The notes beneath the pieces are model-generated. The model was given only the letters and a program-made list of their open reading frames with translations, had not been told where the DNA came from and did not search any database. A stretch of 64,000 nt of DNA from Sipunculus nudus (Eukaryota > Annelida > Sipuncula > Golfingiida > Sipunculidae): contig CM049310.1 in assembly GCA_026874595.1 (NCBI GenBank), positions 22,794,058 to 22,858,057 on the forward strand. The letters run 5' to 3'. Of this stretch, positions 1 through 11,508 are shown piece after piece (within the stretch, counting starts at the first letter, position 1; every line of letters begins with the position of its first letter). A program made the translations under genes and the position numbers.

Positions 1-353
1 AGTGTGGATTTTGGTCAGATTTTCAACTTGTAAAACTGTAGTAAAATGAAAATGTTTAACTCGGTTACAGACCATTTTTCTTTGGCAGAGAATGTGTTTG
101 CTCAAAGCAGGGACCACTGTACCAAAAATAAACCAGTTTGTGTTTTATTATATGTACTTATGTTAATCATTCAATCATATTGTAGCTGTTTAGAGTTGTG
201 GGCTTCATAATTTCCACTTTTTATGTGCTCCTTTTCTTCTTGTAAGAATTGTCTTGCATTTTTTTAATAAGTTGATTTATTAATTTAATGTATTTCTTTA
301 TGTGTAAATGAGAAGATCTGTTGATTCACTCTGAACCTGGTCCTTTCTTGCAG

Positions 354-480
354 GGTGCAGTGAAAGTAGGCGCTGTCAATATGGATGAGCACCAGTCTGT
401 GGGAGGACCCTACAATGTCCGAGGCTTCCCCACCATCAAAATCTTTGGCCTCAATAAGAACAAGCCTGATGACTATAATG
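354..480 (+). CDS. PDIA6: PDIA6 exon: C-terminal half of the first thioredoxin domain
   Basis: This is the first exon visible; it follows a pyrimidine-rich tract and CAG, and ends before GTAGGT. It translates in phase 0 as [16 protein letters not shown] and on to a GFPTIKIFG stretch, which contains the cis-proline loop of a thioredoxin fold. It has 127 nt and ends in phase 1. The catalytic CGHC of this domain must be in an upstream exon outside the window, so this is a partial gene, not a broken one. Confidence 0.95.
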
Positions 481-873
481 GTAGGTATATGTGAACTGAC
501 AGACCCTTATGACAATTATTATTGTTCTGTCTGCAACACCTGTTCTTGAATATGTAAAGTAAGATTGCTTGCAGTTGGTGTGTTATAAACTTTGCTATTG
601 GAGCGAAGGTGCACCTACTTTTACGATTTTATCCTGTATTTTTACATCAGACTTCATGTATATGGAATCCAACAATACTTGTCACCAAGCACAAGCATAA
701 CTGTGTCCTCCTATAATAATTAACTAAGCTTTGTCTAATTTCCATACAAGTACACAATTTGTACATTGTGGAATAAAATAATCAGGCATAGATTAATCAC
801 ACAAAATGATGTGCTTCGGTAGACCTTTCACTCCCTTAGCTACTAGAAGCTTGCACACTATTTTTGCCAACAG

Positions 874-1007
874 GCCCCAGGACTGCCCAGGGTCTGGCTG
901 ATGCAGCCATGAACAGCGTACGCAGCATGGTGAAGGACAGGATGGCAGGACGAGGAGGAAGCAGCAAACGCAGCGGAGGAGGAAGTGGAGGTGGAAGTGG
1001 AAAGGCT
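874..1007 (+). CDS. PDIA6: PDIA6 exon: end of first thioredoxin domain and Gly/Ser-rich linker
   Basis: The exon enters after CAG and leaves at GTAAGT. It continues the phase-1 codon of the previous exon and ends in phase 0. It encodes the terminal helix (ADAAMNSVRSMVKDRMAGR) and then a low-complexity Gly/Ser linker with a KRSGGGSGGGSGKA pattern. A linker here is normal for PDIA6; the Gly-repeat form is specific to this sequence. A small antisense ORF over it is a shadow of the repetitive codons. Confidence 0.93.
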
Positions 1008-1357
1008 GTAAGTGTATGCCTGAGTCCAGGTACAGAGATTATAACTAATCTTGAAGTCGGAGAAAACTGAGAAGTCCTCCCCCTTTCCCCCTTAATCAAG
1101 TCAGAGAAAAATCTTGCGAGATTTAGGAAAATATCTCAGATCACAGAATGTCAAGTCATTTGAATTGTCTGGAGAGAAAATGGTTAGGCTGATTAATCTC
1201 CTGGCCACCCTGTGTATTCAGAAGATGATTGGATGTGGTCTTTGTCCACACAGACTACTGTACACACATATATCCCATACTGGCGTCTTAATATCAACTT
1301 TTTAGCTGCAGCAACATAATTTACATGTCAAACCTAAAATATGTCAAAATAATTGTA

Positions 1358-2784
1358 TCTGTCAAACCAAAGTTTTGCGGATACTATGTTTTTGACCGGG
1401 TTCCCCTGCTGCTGCCACCGCTGTGTTTATTTCCGGAAAACTCCTCTGAGACTACTGGACTGATTTTCCCAAAACTTACACCAATTATCGGGTCACATGT
1501 GAACTGGTGCCTAACCAATTGGCGTTGACCTGTGACCTTTGACACATTAACCCACATATCTTTGGACTCGTTTGACCAGTCAGGAAAAAATTTTTTGTAA
1601 AAATGTAGCCCTTGGATAGCTTTATAACATACACAAAAAATGGTGGCGCCACCTGCAACCATGTTTGCACAGTGTCCATCTGTTTGTCTGCCCTGGGTTA
1701 AAATCACTCGCATCTCTGCAGTGGTTTGACTAATTCACCTGAAATTCGGCATGCATATACATCCTTGATAGCTTTCTTGGTTTTATGACAGGTGGTGCCA
1801 CCTACATTCACGTTAATGCTGCAGACATCCATGCTTATATCTCCGGACTGGTTTCACATATCTTCCTGAAAATTTGCATGTGTTAAGATCTCACATAGCT
1901 CTCTATCATACAGGAAACTGGTGGCCCAACCGGCAACCATTTTTGCACAGCAACCATCTGTTTGTTTCACTTGGGCTAAAATCACTCATATCTCAGCAGT
2001 GGTTTGACTTATTCACCTGAAATTTGGCATGTGTATACATCCTGGATAGCTTTCTTGATTTTATGACAGGTGGCGCTACCTACTTTCAAGTTCATGCTGA
2101 AGACATCCATGCTTATATCTCCGGACTGGTTTGACGCATCTTCCTGAAAATCTGCATGCATTTAGATCTCACATAGCTCTTTATCATACAAGAAACTGGT
2201 GGAGCCACCTGCAATTATTTTTGCACAGCGTTCATCTGTTAGTTTGACTCGGGTTAAAATGACTCCTATCTCGGCAGTGGATTGACTTATACACCTGAAA
2301 TTTGGCATGCATATACATCTTGGACAGCTTTCTTGATTTTATGACAGGTGGTGCCACATACATTCATGTTCATGCTGCAGAATTCATGCTAATATCTCTG
2401 GACTGGTTTGATGTATCTTCCTGAAGTTTTGCATGTGTTTGGATCACACATAGCTCTTTATCATACATGAAACTGGTGGTGCCACCTGTAACCATTTTTG
2501 CACAGCGTCCATCTGTTTGTCTACTGTGGGATAAAATCGCTCATATCTCGGCAGTGGTTTGACTTTTCCACCTGAAATTTTGCATGTGTATACATCTTGG
2601 ATAGTTTCTCATTCAAATTACAGGTGGCTCCACCTACAATCATGTTTATGTGGCAGACATCCATGCCAGTTTGTAACACATCTAACTCTATTTCCCCTTG
2701 CCACTCAATCCATGCCTCACTTCACCCGTCCTACTCTGATTTTGGCGGATACACGTTGTCGCTTGTCAACTACCCGTATTCTGG
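1358..2784 (+). mobile_element. Non-autonomous Helitron-like element, family B, copy 1 (PDIA6 intron)
   Basis: Begins TCTG(T)CAAACC-AAGTTTTGCGGATAC after a host A and ends CCCGTATTCTGG before a host T. That is the A^T insertion, 5' TC and 3' CTRR of canonical Helitrons. A GTTG...CAAC inverted pair lies just inside the 3' end. The TTTTG(G)CGGATAC sequence sits near both ends. The interior is about four tandem units of 278 bp; the anchor TTTGCAC recurs at 1664, 1942, 2220 and 2497. No Rep/helicase ORF is present, so it would need enzymes from elsewhere. It lies wholly inside an intron between exons 874-1007 and 3147-3365. Confidence 0.72.
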
Positions 2785-3146
2785 TTATCTTTAAATTTTG
2801 AAAATTCATATGAAAAAAACCAAGGACTGTCATTTCATGAAATGCTTGGAATTCTGAAGTAGCAGACTAATACTACTCCTCAAATCAGATCAGAGGACCT
2901 ACCATTTTATGTTGTTTTCAGTATTCTATAATGTATTTCACAGTAGCTATTATGCTATTATTCACAGATGAATTGTAACTTTCCTCTGTGGATTCCTCTG
3001 TACCACAAAACTGAAAAAAAAACAAAGGCATAAGGGATATTTTGGGATGACTATACTTGTTTACTTCTACCTTTAACTCCACAAAATTAATAGATGTTCA
3101 GGTACCTTTTTTCTTTAGCATCAACAGAATGTTTTATCTTTTTCAG

Positions 3147-3365
3147 GGAGATCCTAAAGATGTTATTGAGCTGACTGACAGCAACTTTGAGGAGGAAGTA
3201 CTCAACAGCAAAGATATGTGGTTGGTGGAATTTTTTGCACCCTGGTGCGGACATTGTAAAAACCTGGCCCCTCACTGGGCATCAGCAGCTACTGAACTCA
3301 AAGGAAAGGTCAAGGTTGGAGCAGTGGATGCCACGGTCCATACAATCATTGCTAGTCAATATGGG
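3147..3365 (+). CDS. PDIA6: PDIA6 exon: second thioredoxin domain with CGHC active site
   Basis: Exactly 73 codons in phase 0, between TTTTTCAG and GTAAGT. The translation includes [15 protein letters not shown], the active site [10 protein letters not shown], and a [11 protein letters not shown] strand. CGHC is the classical PDI redox pair. This is the only catalytic CxxC in the window, because the other lies upstream. Phase-0 boundaries on both sides make the exon a clean module. Confidence 0.97.
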
Positions 3366-3793
3366 GTAAGTAAATTAAGATATATTATTATTTTTTTTAA
3401 TTATTAGAATACATTTATGGATGAAATTTATTTTGTATTTCTAAATGTATAATTGTATATTTAGTTCTTGTGTACATGTAGATTTCAGAATACTTGTAAA
3501 ATATGAATCTTGTATGAAAAAGAAAATTTAAGGAATGTCTCATTTGATTTTGTGTATTGGTTTCGCTCCAATTCAATAAAAGTGTGGTACTTTAATTTTA
3601 TGCAAGTTTATTTTATATTATATTAATAAACCTAGTAAACTTTAATGATTGTTGATAAGATTTTAAATACATTTTGTGTACAAGAAAAGAATTAATTCCA
3701 GTGTGGTGAAATTTGCATTATTTAGCAGGTCTATTTAGCTCTGCTTTTCTTTACATTTTCCAGCTATCTTTTAATAATTGATTTTTTTTTCAG

Positions 3794-3946
3794 GTACAAG
3801 GATATCCCACTATTAAATATTTCCCAGGTGGTCTGAAAAGTCAGGACAGTGCAGAAGATTATGATGGAGGACGCACAAGCAGTGACATCGTTAACTGGGC
3901 CCTCGACAAATTATCTGAGAATATCCCTCCTCCAGAGGTTAACGAG
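3794..3946 (+). CDS. PDIA6: PDIA6 exon: cis-Pro loop and end of second thioredoxin domain
   Basis: 51 codons in phase 0, from a T9-CAG acceptor to GTAAAT. It encodes [13 protein letters not shown] (cis-proline loop GYPT), the [16 protein letters not shown] helix typical of PDI domains, and the start of the interdomain segment [10 protein letters not shown], which resembles the NAPPPE segment of vertebrate PDIA6. Confidence 0.96.
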
Positions 3947-4828
3947 GTAAATAGAGATCTTTGGATTTAATTTATTGTCCTCTGTTTCCTAGGAATGGGG
4001 GACATTGATTTGGGTTTGTCCCTCTGTATGTCCCTAAACATTATCCAATTTGAAAATTTATTATCACCAGCTCCAAAATAAAAAAATGTTTCCCTTTTTT
4101 TCCAAATTCACAACAAAAAATTATGATATATGGAGACATCTTCAGGGGACAAGGAAAACTAAAACACATCCAGTATGACATGTGGAGACATCTTCAGGGG
4201 AAAATAAAAACTAAAACCTATTAAGAAGGCAAGCATCAAGAGGCAGAAGCAGGAAACATATCCACAAATTGGCTTGTTTAAATGTGTTTGTGAGGAGTGA
4301 ATGATCAAATTAATTTCTACTTCTAGAGCATGGTCTAACACCTTAGTGCTTAATTAAAGGTTTAATGCTCTGCATTTTCTGGGACCACCACCATAATATG
4401 TGACAAGTAACTAGTGCTGTCTGTAGCCTACATTACAAACACTCCTACATTACAAACTTTATAATTTACCATGATGTGTATCTGGCTCATTAGGAGTTAT
4501 CCTTTGAAAAAAACATGGTTTCAGAGCAAAAATTAATACAATTATTAAAAAATTCTAGCATGAAAAGTGATCTTGGACCCTGTACTCAGTTGGAAGAACT
4601 ACATTACATTTCCATATTCTACATGTTTTTGTATTTTCTTTTAAATTTTTGAAATGAAATAAAATGAAAGAATATTATGTGTTTGCCTTTTATATGGTAT
4701 TTATTTATATTTTGGAAATAATAATGACAAAGTAGAAATTGATTTTACCAGACAAACACAATGTATCTAATGTTAATGTTAATGAAAGTGATGTGCATTA
4801 TCCCTAACCTCTGGCTTTTGTGTAACAG

Positions 4829-4986
4829 CTGACAGGACCTGAGGCATTGAAAGGTGCTTGTGAGGATCATCAGCTTTGTGTCATCTCCATCCTCCCCAAC
4901 ATCCTGGACTGTCAGTCAGAGTGCCGTAACAACTACATCAGCATCCTCAAAAAGATGGGAGAAAAATACAAAAAGAAGATGTGGGG
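4829..4986 (+). CDS. PDIA6: PDIA6 exon: first part of the redox-inactive b-type domain
   Basis: 158 nt, phase 0 in and phase 2 out, between AACAG and GTATGG. It encodes CEDHQLCVISILPNILDCQ and ILKKMGEKYKKKMW. The EHQLCV...LPHILD pattern is diagnostic of the C-terminal domain of PDIA6. The cysteines here are not in a CxxC arrangement, so the domain is expected to be non-catalytic. Confidence 0.95.
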
Positions 4987-5241
4987 GTATGGACACTAAG
5001 ATATCTTAAAATACCAGGCCTGAAGTCTGTAAATATAATTAAGCTTGATTAATTCAAGGACAAGTAGATAGTTAGAATACATTTTTAATGCATACATATA
5101 CTGCATACATCATACAGAAAATCTAATTATTTTAATGTTAAAGTTTTAGTTTTAACATTTTTTTTTACTCTTTTGCCTGCAGTAGTAATACTGTGTGTGT
5201 ATGTGTGTGTATATATTTAATATATCCTAATATTGTTTCAG

Positions 5242-5314
5242 ATGGGTGTGGGCAGAAGCTGCAGCACAGCTTGATGTAGAGGAAGCATTTGGTATTGGTG
5301 GATTTGGTTATCCT
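5242..5314 (+). CDS. PDIA6: PDIA6 exon: b-type domain core
   Basis: A short 73-nt exon after TTTCAG and before GTAAGC. It completes the split glycine codon and reads WVWAEAAAQLDVEEAFGIG followed by GFGYP. The WAEA...GIGGFGYP motif is strongly conserved in PDIA6. In-frame reading beyond 5314 is intron read-through. Confidence 0.95.
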
Positions 5315-5629
5315 GTAAGCTGTATTTTACTATTCTACAGATTATTACCTGTTATTGTAGTTTGGACAGTGCAGTTAATCTGCAAACTCCTGCAGACAAA
5401 TTCCACTTCAACATCAGGTGATATAACATGTCCAAGAGGATGATTGTTTTGTGTCTGCATTGTGGCAACAGATACGTGGCCACTGTTGCTTTCATTTTGA
5501 TGTGTATTTGTTTTTTCTCTCTACAAAACAATTAAAAAAAATAGGTAATAGCTTCCTTTATAAACACAGGTCAGATTGGTGAAAGTTTACATGTATTTAA
5601 ATGTTTTGGATACCCCACCCGTAAGCGCT

Positions 5630-6910
5630 TCCTTTTCTATTGTTTGAATGATTATTTTTTAGCAAACCTTAACTTATGCGATTGCGCACTGTCATTCGTC
5701 CGCTGTTGTCTGTACATAAACCCATTCTATCTCAAAAACCATTGGAGCTATAGCACCAAATTTCATGGAAGAATCAGTCACATGTTAACTTTAATTGATT
5801 AAGCTTTAATTTTTTGCTTTCTGCATTGACTTATATTTGATAGGGCAAAAAGCTAAAAGAAACTTTAAAATTTTCTTCTTTGAAACTGTCAAGCCAAATT
5901 GTTCAATATTTCACAGAAATAATCCCTGATTCAATCTCAAGTTTGTTTGAATGGTTCCAGTTAGGTGATTTTTGGCTGAGTTACAGGAGGCTAAGTCATT
6001 TCCTCAAAAAAGCATACTTAAATTACAATTTCAGAAATGGATGGCGCTATCATCACTAAATTTTATACAAATCTTGGTCAGATGTGTCATATTTGAAATT
6101 GTGGTATTGGTGGTGCTACCTGCTTCAACATTTTTTGTATGGGGTCAAAGGTCAACAGTATATTAACCTATAATTTCTCAGGAACTGCAGGAGCGAGCAT
6201 CCTAAATTTTATGAAAAAATCACTCACATGTCAAATGTGAGATTGAGCTTTTTTGTGGCACCACCTTCACAAACTTAAATTTTACGGGGAAAAGCTATGA
6301 ACCCTTTAAAAATCTTCTGCTCTGAAATTGTTCAGCCAAATTGTTCAATATTTCACAGAAATGATGTAAGGGATCAGCTCTCAAGTTTGTTTGGGTTTGA
6401 TGAATTTTGCCAAGTTTTAGGAATTTGAACTGATTAATTCTACCAAGTAAGCATACTAACATAATCTCAGAAAAGACAGGAGCTAGCATCGCCAATTTTT
6501 GAGTATATGTTGGTCACATAATTAGTATTTGAAATTTAGGTTTTTGGTGCCACCTACATCAACCTTTTTTTTTACGGCAAAAACTTAGTAACTGAAGCAT
6601 CTTCAGCTTCTACATAAAAAATGTTTAATGATGAAACTGTCTTAAACTTTTTTTCACAATAAATAGAGTTATGGTAGGGTAACGTTCTGTCAATTGTATA
6701 AGAATAGATCAAGTTCATTGATTTTGGAAGAATCATAGAAAGCTGAAGTTGGTATTGTGGCCAAGTAAGCCTATATCAAGCTGAGGGCTGCAAGTCTTCT
6801 TTTGTAAATCTGTTGATTCAAATTCTGTAACATTGCAAAAAATAATTTATATGTGGCCTTTGTTCAAGTTTACTTAAATGATTTTTGGCTGAATTGTTGG
6901 ACCTTTGACA
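5630..6910 (+). repeat. Dispersed repeat, family C, copy 1 (PDIA6 intron)
   Basis: About 1.3 kb of degenerate repeat starting near TTTTTAGCAAACC and containing blocks such as GCCAAATTGTTCAATATTTC at 5895 and again at 6332, TGATTTTTGGCTGAGTTACA at 5967, and GGTGGTGCTACCTGC at 6109. The same blocks occur at 14480-14628 and 19120-19950. No coding frame. The two internal units suggest an old tandem structure. Boundaries are approximate. Confidence 0.65.
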
Positions 6911-7493
6911 AGAAAGGACTATGAGATACTTTAGTAAACAAAGCGAGTAGATTTATAGTAGTAACAGACCGAGCTGTGTGGTTATATACAGGAAACATAA
7001 ATAATTGGTTGTTTGATATTAATCAGTCAGTTTTGCTCATATCTTAAACTGATCTGCCCAGTGTCAAACAGTGTGCTCGCTCCATAGTTATGTTTATACC
7101 ATATCATTCGCAGCTCGTGCAAATATGGGGGCTGTTTAATCTTGAGTGCCTTGAAATAAGTGTCACAGAAAACACAAATTATAACCATGCAACATGCTAC
7201 ATTTTATGTCAGAGTATATAAAAATCGTGTTGAGGGATGTCTCATGGACCCTTTTTCTTTACATTGTTCACTACTTGAGATTAGTTAAAATAATAATAGT
7301 TTGTATATTATAACTACTGAATACATGTTGTGTGCATGGATATGTTGTACATGTAAATGATGTAACACATTCTTGCAGCTGTTCATTGTCATTATTTATA
7401 ATCCCTCTGGTATCAACCAAGGTCAAGCTGCCTAATAAGGACACCACTATTATTCAGCCCCTGAATGTCCAGTTTAGACAGGTTTCATAGTAT

Positions 7494-7620
7494 TTGAAAA
7501 GTAATCAGTACTTTTCCTATAATGGCCAAGCCTGTTATCATGGAAGTATTATACCTGATGTATATCCCATTACACAGGTTTGCATTAGGCCTGTAGGCTT
7601 TGCTTATTTTCCACCAGAGG
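7494..7620 (+). repeat. Dispersed repeat fragment; paralogous empty site of the 21-kb foldback element
   Basis: The stretch CCCATTACACAGGTTTGCATTAGGCCTGTAGGC (7565 onward, given here by position) has a near-identical partner at 21273-21294 continuing at 23204. There it is split by the foldback transposon at ATTA. Here a single ATTA (7584-7587) is present, so this copy shows the uninterrupted state. Confidence 0.7.
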
Positions 7621-7959
7621 ATGGTATGTTAATCAAATCCTGTGTTTATGTTGGCATTTCTGTGAAGCTGAAATAGTGAAATAAAGAAAATCTCATGGAA
7701 ATGGCACTTCATCTAAATGTATGGAATAATTGCATAGGAATAATGATAATTTAGCAAAATTAAACCACATATACCAATATATATATAAGCTCAGCTGTCT
7801 GATAACCTTATTTTTGGATTTCTTGAAGCCATTACATCTCATTCTGTTTTCAGGGGTTCCTATTTAATACTTGAAGATTGCAAAAAAAACATAGTCCCTT
7901 GAGATTCTAATACATTGTTTTTACAGTTACATATAAGCAGTATTCACTTTATTTTACAG

Positions 7960-8045
7960 GCAATGGCTGTGCTGAACTCAAGAAAAATGAAATTTGCCCT
8001 ACTAAAAGGATCCTTCAGTGAAAGTGGTATCAATGAATTTCTTAG
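7960..8045 (+). CDS. PDIA6: PDIA6 exon: b-type domain
   Basis: 86 nt, phase 0 in and phase 2 out. It reads [19 protein letters not shown] then [10 protein letters not shown]. The [19 protein letters not shown] block matches PDIA6 closely. The preceding 2.6 kb intron holds a dispersed repeat (about 5630-6910). Confidence 0.95.
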
Positions 8046-8463
8046 GTAAGGAAATTTTATAGCTACAGCATCTTTTTAAATATTAAATAGGTTCCTTATT
8101 GAATAAAAAGCTAGTTTTCTGCAATTCCACCCATTCTCACTTTCCCATGCTTTAATTGTAAAAATAGGGTGTTGTAAATAAAACTTTATTGCTTTAATTC
8201 TTATTTAAATTGAACATTTAAACAGCAGAAGCAAAAACATTTTTCAACATTTACATTTCATATGATATTTAAGAAAAAACTTGTTTAAGTTTATCTATAA
8301 TCAGCATCAAATATCTATTATCAAAATCATCATATCTGTTTAAACAGTCATCAAGGACTTGAAGTAAACACTCCGACTGTTGACTTTGATAAATATACTG
8401 ACAATTTGATTGACCATTTATAAGATATATGCATTATAAAAGTTTATGTGTTTTATTTTCCAG

Positions 8464-8560
8464 AGAAATATCAGTAGGTAGAGGATCAACAGCACCCTTG
8501 AAAAATGCTCAGCTGCCAACAGTCCATTCTAGAGAAGCCTGGGACGGCAAAGATGGAGAG
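8464..8560 (+). CDS. PDIA6: PDIA6 exon: end of b-type domain
   Basis: 97 nt after TTTTCCAG and before GTATGC. It completes the split Arg codon and reads EISVGRGSTAPLKNAQLPTV then HSREAWDGKDGE. The GRGSTAP...WDG(R/K)DGE pattern is shared with vertebrate PDIA6. Confidence 0.95.
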
Positions 8561-8828
8561 GTATGCTGATTTTTAAATTCATAGTCTTGTGTCCTGCTTA
8601 ATAATTACCTGCAGTTAAAATCTGAGTTGTAACCAAGTGCTGCTTACACCTTATATAATGTGATGTTGTTACTGCAGCCATTGTATATATATTGTAAGTG
8701 TATTTGTTCCAACATTTGTATCAATTGCTGGAAATATTACTTGTGTTACAGCTTTTTACAGAGTTTTTGGAGGAATCATAAATTTAATTGATTAATTCAG
8801 GAGAAGCCTTCAATCAGTATACTGTAAA

Positions 8829-10593
8829 AAAACCGCATATACGTCGAGAAATTTGTTCCAAAAAAATTAATCCAAGAAAGGGGAGTCGACTTATGTGCGG
8901 GTCTAAGCCTGAGTGGCAAAATTTTGCATGAACTTAGTCAAACTGCCGGCCTGAATATCTTCACTAATCGACAACTAGACATCCGTTTCCGGTGAAGTCA
9001 GGTACACAAGTCCCCCTTTCGGTCCAAAAATACAGTCTAAGAAGGCTTCCCAATATTTTTTTTTTTCAAATTTTGACCATTTACGCTGTTCTTTCATTTG
9101 GATAATGCAGTATATTAAAATGTTTGCAATTTACATGGTTGATGACAACCAGGAAATGACCCGCTTCTAGCTATAATGAGCTTCATTCACGGGCGATAAG
9201 TACGAGTGAAAGAGGCACGGGTATTGCGTAATCAGTTGGGATTTTATCCAGGGCATCGGCCCCTGTGTATTTGACATCCAATTATGTTACAGTATTTCCC
9301 CACAAAAACATTTGGTGCTTGCGTAAGTTTGCAAACATGTAAACGGTAAAAGCCTGTGGGCCATGGTATCTGAACTACAGACAGGTGACAAATGGCTGAT
9401 TACAGCACCGATTAGCGCTCACTCGGTATGGGGATGGCTGCCTGTCCCAAGAAGGCCACACTGTTCACCTGTGTATATGCACACGGGGGAAATATCACTC
9501 CGTTCGGAAGTTCCTACTTAAAAATCACCCCATAGTGTAGTTGACTGCGGCCCTGAGCAAAGCTCGGGGGGGGGGGGGGGGGGGAATAGACCGAAGTTCA
9601 ACCTGACATCGATATCACTATGAACAAACCAACACAAAACCTGCAAGATTTAGTCAAAATTAGTACTCCTCAGAATGTGAAATATATGATTCATTCACGA
9701 AAACTTTCATCAAAAAGATAGGAAAACGGAGTTTGATTAAAGAAAGTCTGACGTGTTGTCCACGTGTTGCCCTGGCTTCCGTGCTCTCACTCTGCGGTTC
9801 GCTATGCTGGATACCTACGCTGCATGTATGCAGTTATATATCGCATGTAATTGTTCATAAGTGCGTCCGTCTGTGGAGGCAAGGAAGACTGGATTTAATT
9901 AAAACTTGAATAAAACCGTCGTTAATGGCCTTGTGTTTTCTCAGAATGTATAATAAAAATCTCTGATAATAAAATTCCTGCCCTTGATCCACAGATATGA
10001 CCAAGCTGAGGACAGCTTACACTGTCACGTGGCCTTTTCAGGCGACTCGCTTGGTCCCAACTTTGCACTTTCTTTTCAATTTAGATTATATAAAATGTAG
10101 AGAAGTCCGCGACAATCCTGTTTTAGTGACACGCTTAAATAGTCATGTTTTTATTGACATCTGACACAAATAATCATTAGAAGTTTAAAATAAATGAGCA
10201 ATGATGGAAAGTGTTAGAAATCCTTGGCTGTTCTATTATTGCACACCTGCCGATTCTGGGTGTCAGACTTTCTTCATTTCTGCAAAATACTTAAAGTTTC
10301 GACCTGTTATATTTATTAATCTTAGAGTCTTTATGATGCCCAATAACTTTTAAATAGATTGCACAACAAAACAAATGACATATTTACAGTTTAAAAAAAA
10401 ATTGGAGTGGTATGAATGTCAAAAACGAGTGGCCAGTCATTACAATTCATCTTTCCCCTGTGGCCTGTCACACTACTCTCGATGGTCATGTATGCTGCTT
10501 CAGACCTGTTTTGACCTCCAGAATGGCTTGAAAAAAATTTTACCTGCTATCTACCCTGAAAATTTATACGACTTATATGCGAGTTTTTAAGGT
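8829..10593. mobile_element. Decayed TIR DNA transposon in PDIA6 intron (pogo/Tigger-like ends, tentative)
   Basis: The left end reads AAACCGCATATACGTCGAG and the right end CGACTTATATGCGAGTTTTT, which are imperfect inverted repeats. A second internal GTCGACTTATGTGCGGG lies at about 8886. The ends are flanked by TA-like sequence, but no clean target duplication can be fixed. The interior is less AT-rich than its surroundings, contains a G19 tract (9566-9584), and has no transposase ORF of useful length. It is probably a non-autonomous or badly decayed copy. The superfamily is guessed from terminal appearance only. Confidence 0.55.
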
Positions 10594-11433
10594 AATGATT
10601 TGGGGAGGAACTACTAATGTGTCAATGCTAGGAGGAATCAACTATATAAACTAATAACTTAATTGAGAAAATGTTATTGTTTGGTATTGGCAATCATGAT
10701 TTTTATGTGGGACCACTATACTTAGGGTATATTGCAATGGAGTATATAATACAAGTATTATTGCATGTTCATGTACAAGTAAATGCCAGTGTCCCTTAAA
10801 ACAACAGGAAAGCACTAATGGCCAGAGAGTCCATCCCATCCATGCAGTGCTGTTATACACAGAGCATAACATGTTTTGTTACCAGTAACCATAATTTTAA
10901 CTGTAGACGTCTTCAATGACTTGTCATGTTGAAAAGGAAATCACAGGAATGTGAACAAACATAGAAATGAAATTTTCTGTGCAATTTGTATTAGTGGCAT
11001 TTGCATTAGATCTAGAAACTGATCTATAATCAAGTGACTCGCAAGAAGTTGCACCTTTTATCAGTGGATAAACATCTGGTTTTGTAAGTTTCTGGAATTT
11101 GCCTCATTATCTTGTATACAAAAGTTATATATATCCTCCCATCTGTACAATCACAGTAATTAAATAGAGTTCATAGCATATACACAAAAATAAAGTGGGG
11201 ATGGTCAGTTTTTTGGTGCTAATTAGGGTCCAGTTGAGTTATTTTGCCTACATAAGCAGACTGCGCCAGTTGGTGACTTTATTCCTACATATGCAGTTAT
11301 TATGCACAAGAGGCTGTACTGTTCATATGTGTTATTGTTATGTCAGGAACCTGCATTATACCAGTTTGTTTGGGACTTGTATTATCAGTTTTGGATTTGA
11401 CTCCCTAATGTAACAATTTATGTTTTATTTCAG

Positions 11434-11508
11434 CTTCCTGTGATGGATGACATTGATCTCAGTGATGTGGAACTGGATGACCTTGATGACGTCAAGGATG
11501 AGTTGTGA
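11434..11508 (+). CDS. PDIA6: PDIA6 terminal exon: acidic tail and KDEL
   Basis: 25 codons including TGA, after TTTATTTCAG. It encodes LPVMDDIDLSDVELDDLDDV followed by KDEL. The acidic tail is the low-affinity calcium-binding type common in ER chaperones. KDEL is the ER retrieval signal recognised by KDEL receptors. The 2.9 kb intron before it contains a decayed TIR transposon. Confidence 0.97.
   Translation, partial: LPVMDDIDLSDVELDDLDDVKDEL

Noticed and set aside
864-1099. Open frames on both strands over the second PDIA6 exon
   Set aside because: The plus-strand frame is the real exon read into the intron. The minus-strand frame is the shadow of the Gly/Ser-coding repeat.
4131-4217. Two-copy repeat of GGAGACATCTTCAGGGG in a PDIA6 intron
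   Set aside because: A small local duplication of about 54 bp without further copies or structure. Not worth a separate finding.
5246-5443. Longer exon reading 5246-5443
   Set aside because: Only 5242-5314 is conserved with PDIA6. A GTAAGC donor at 5315 is present, and the rest is intron read-through.
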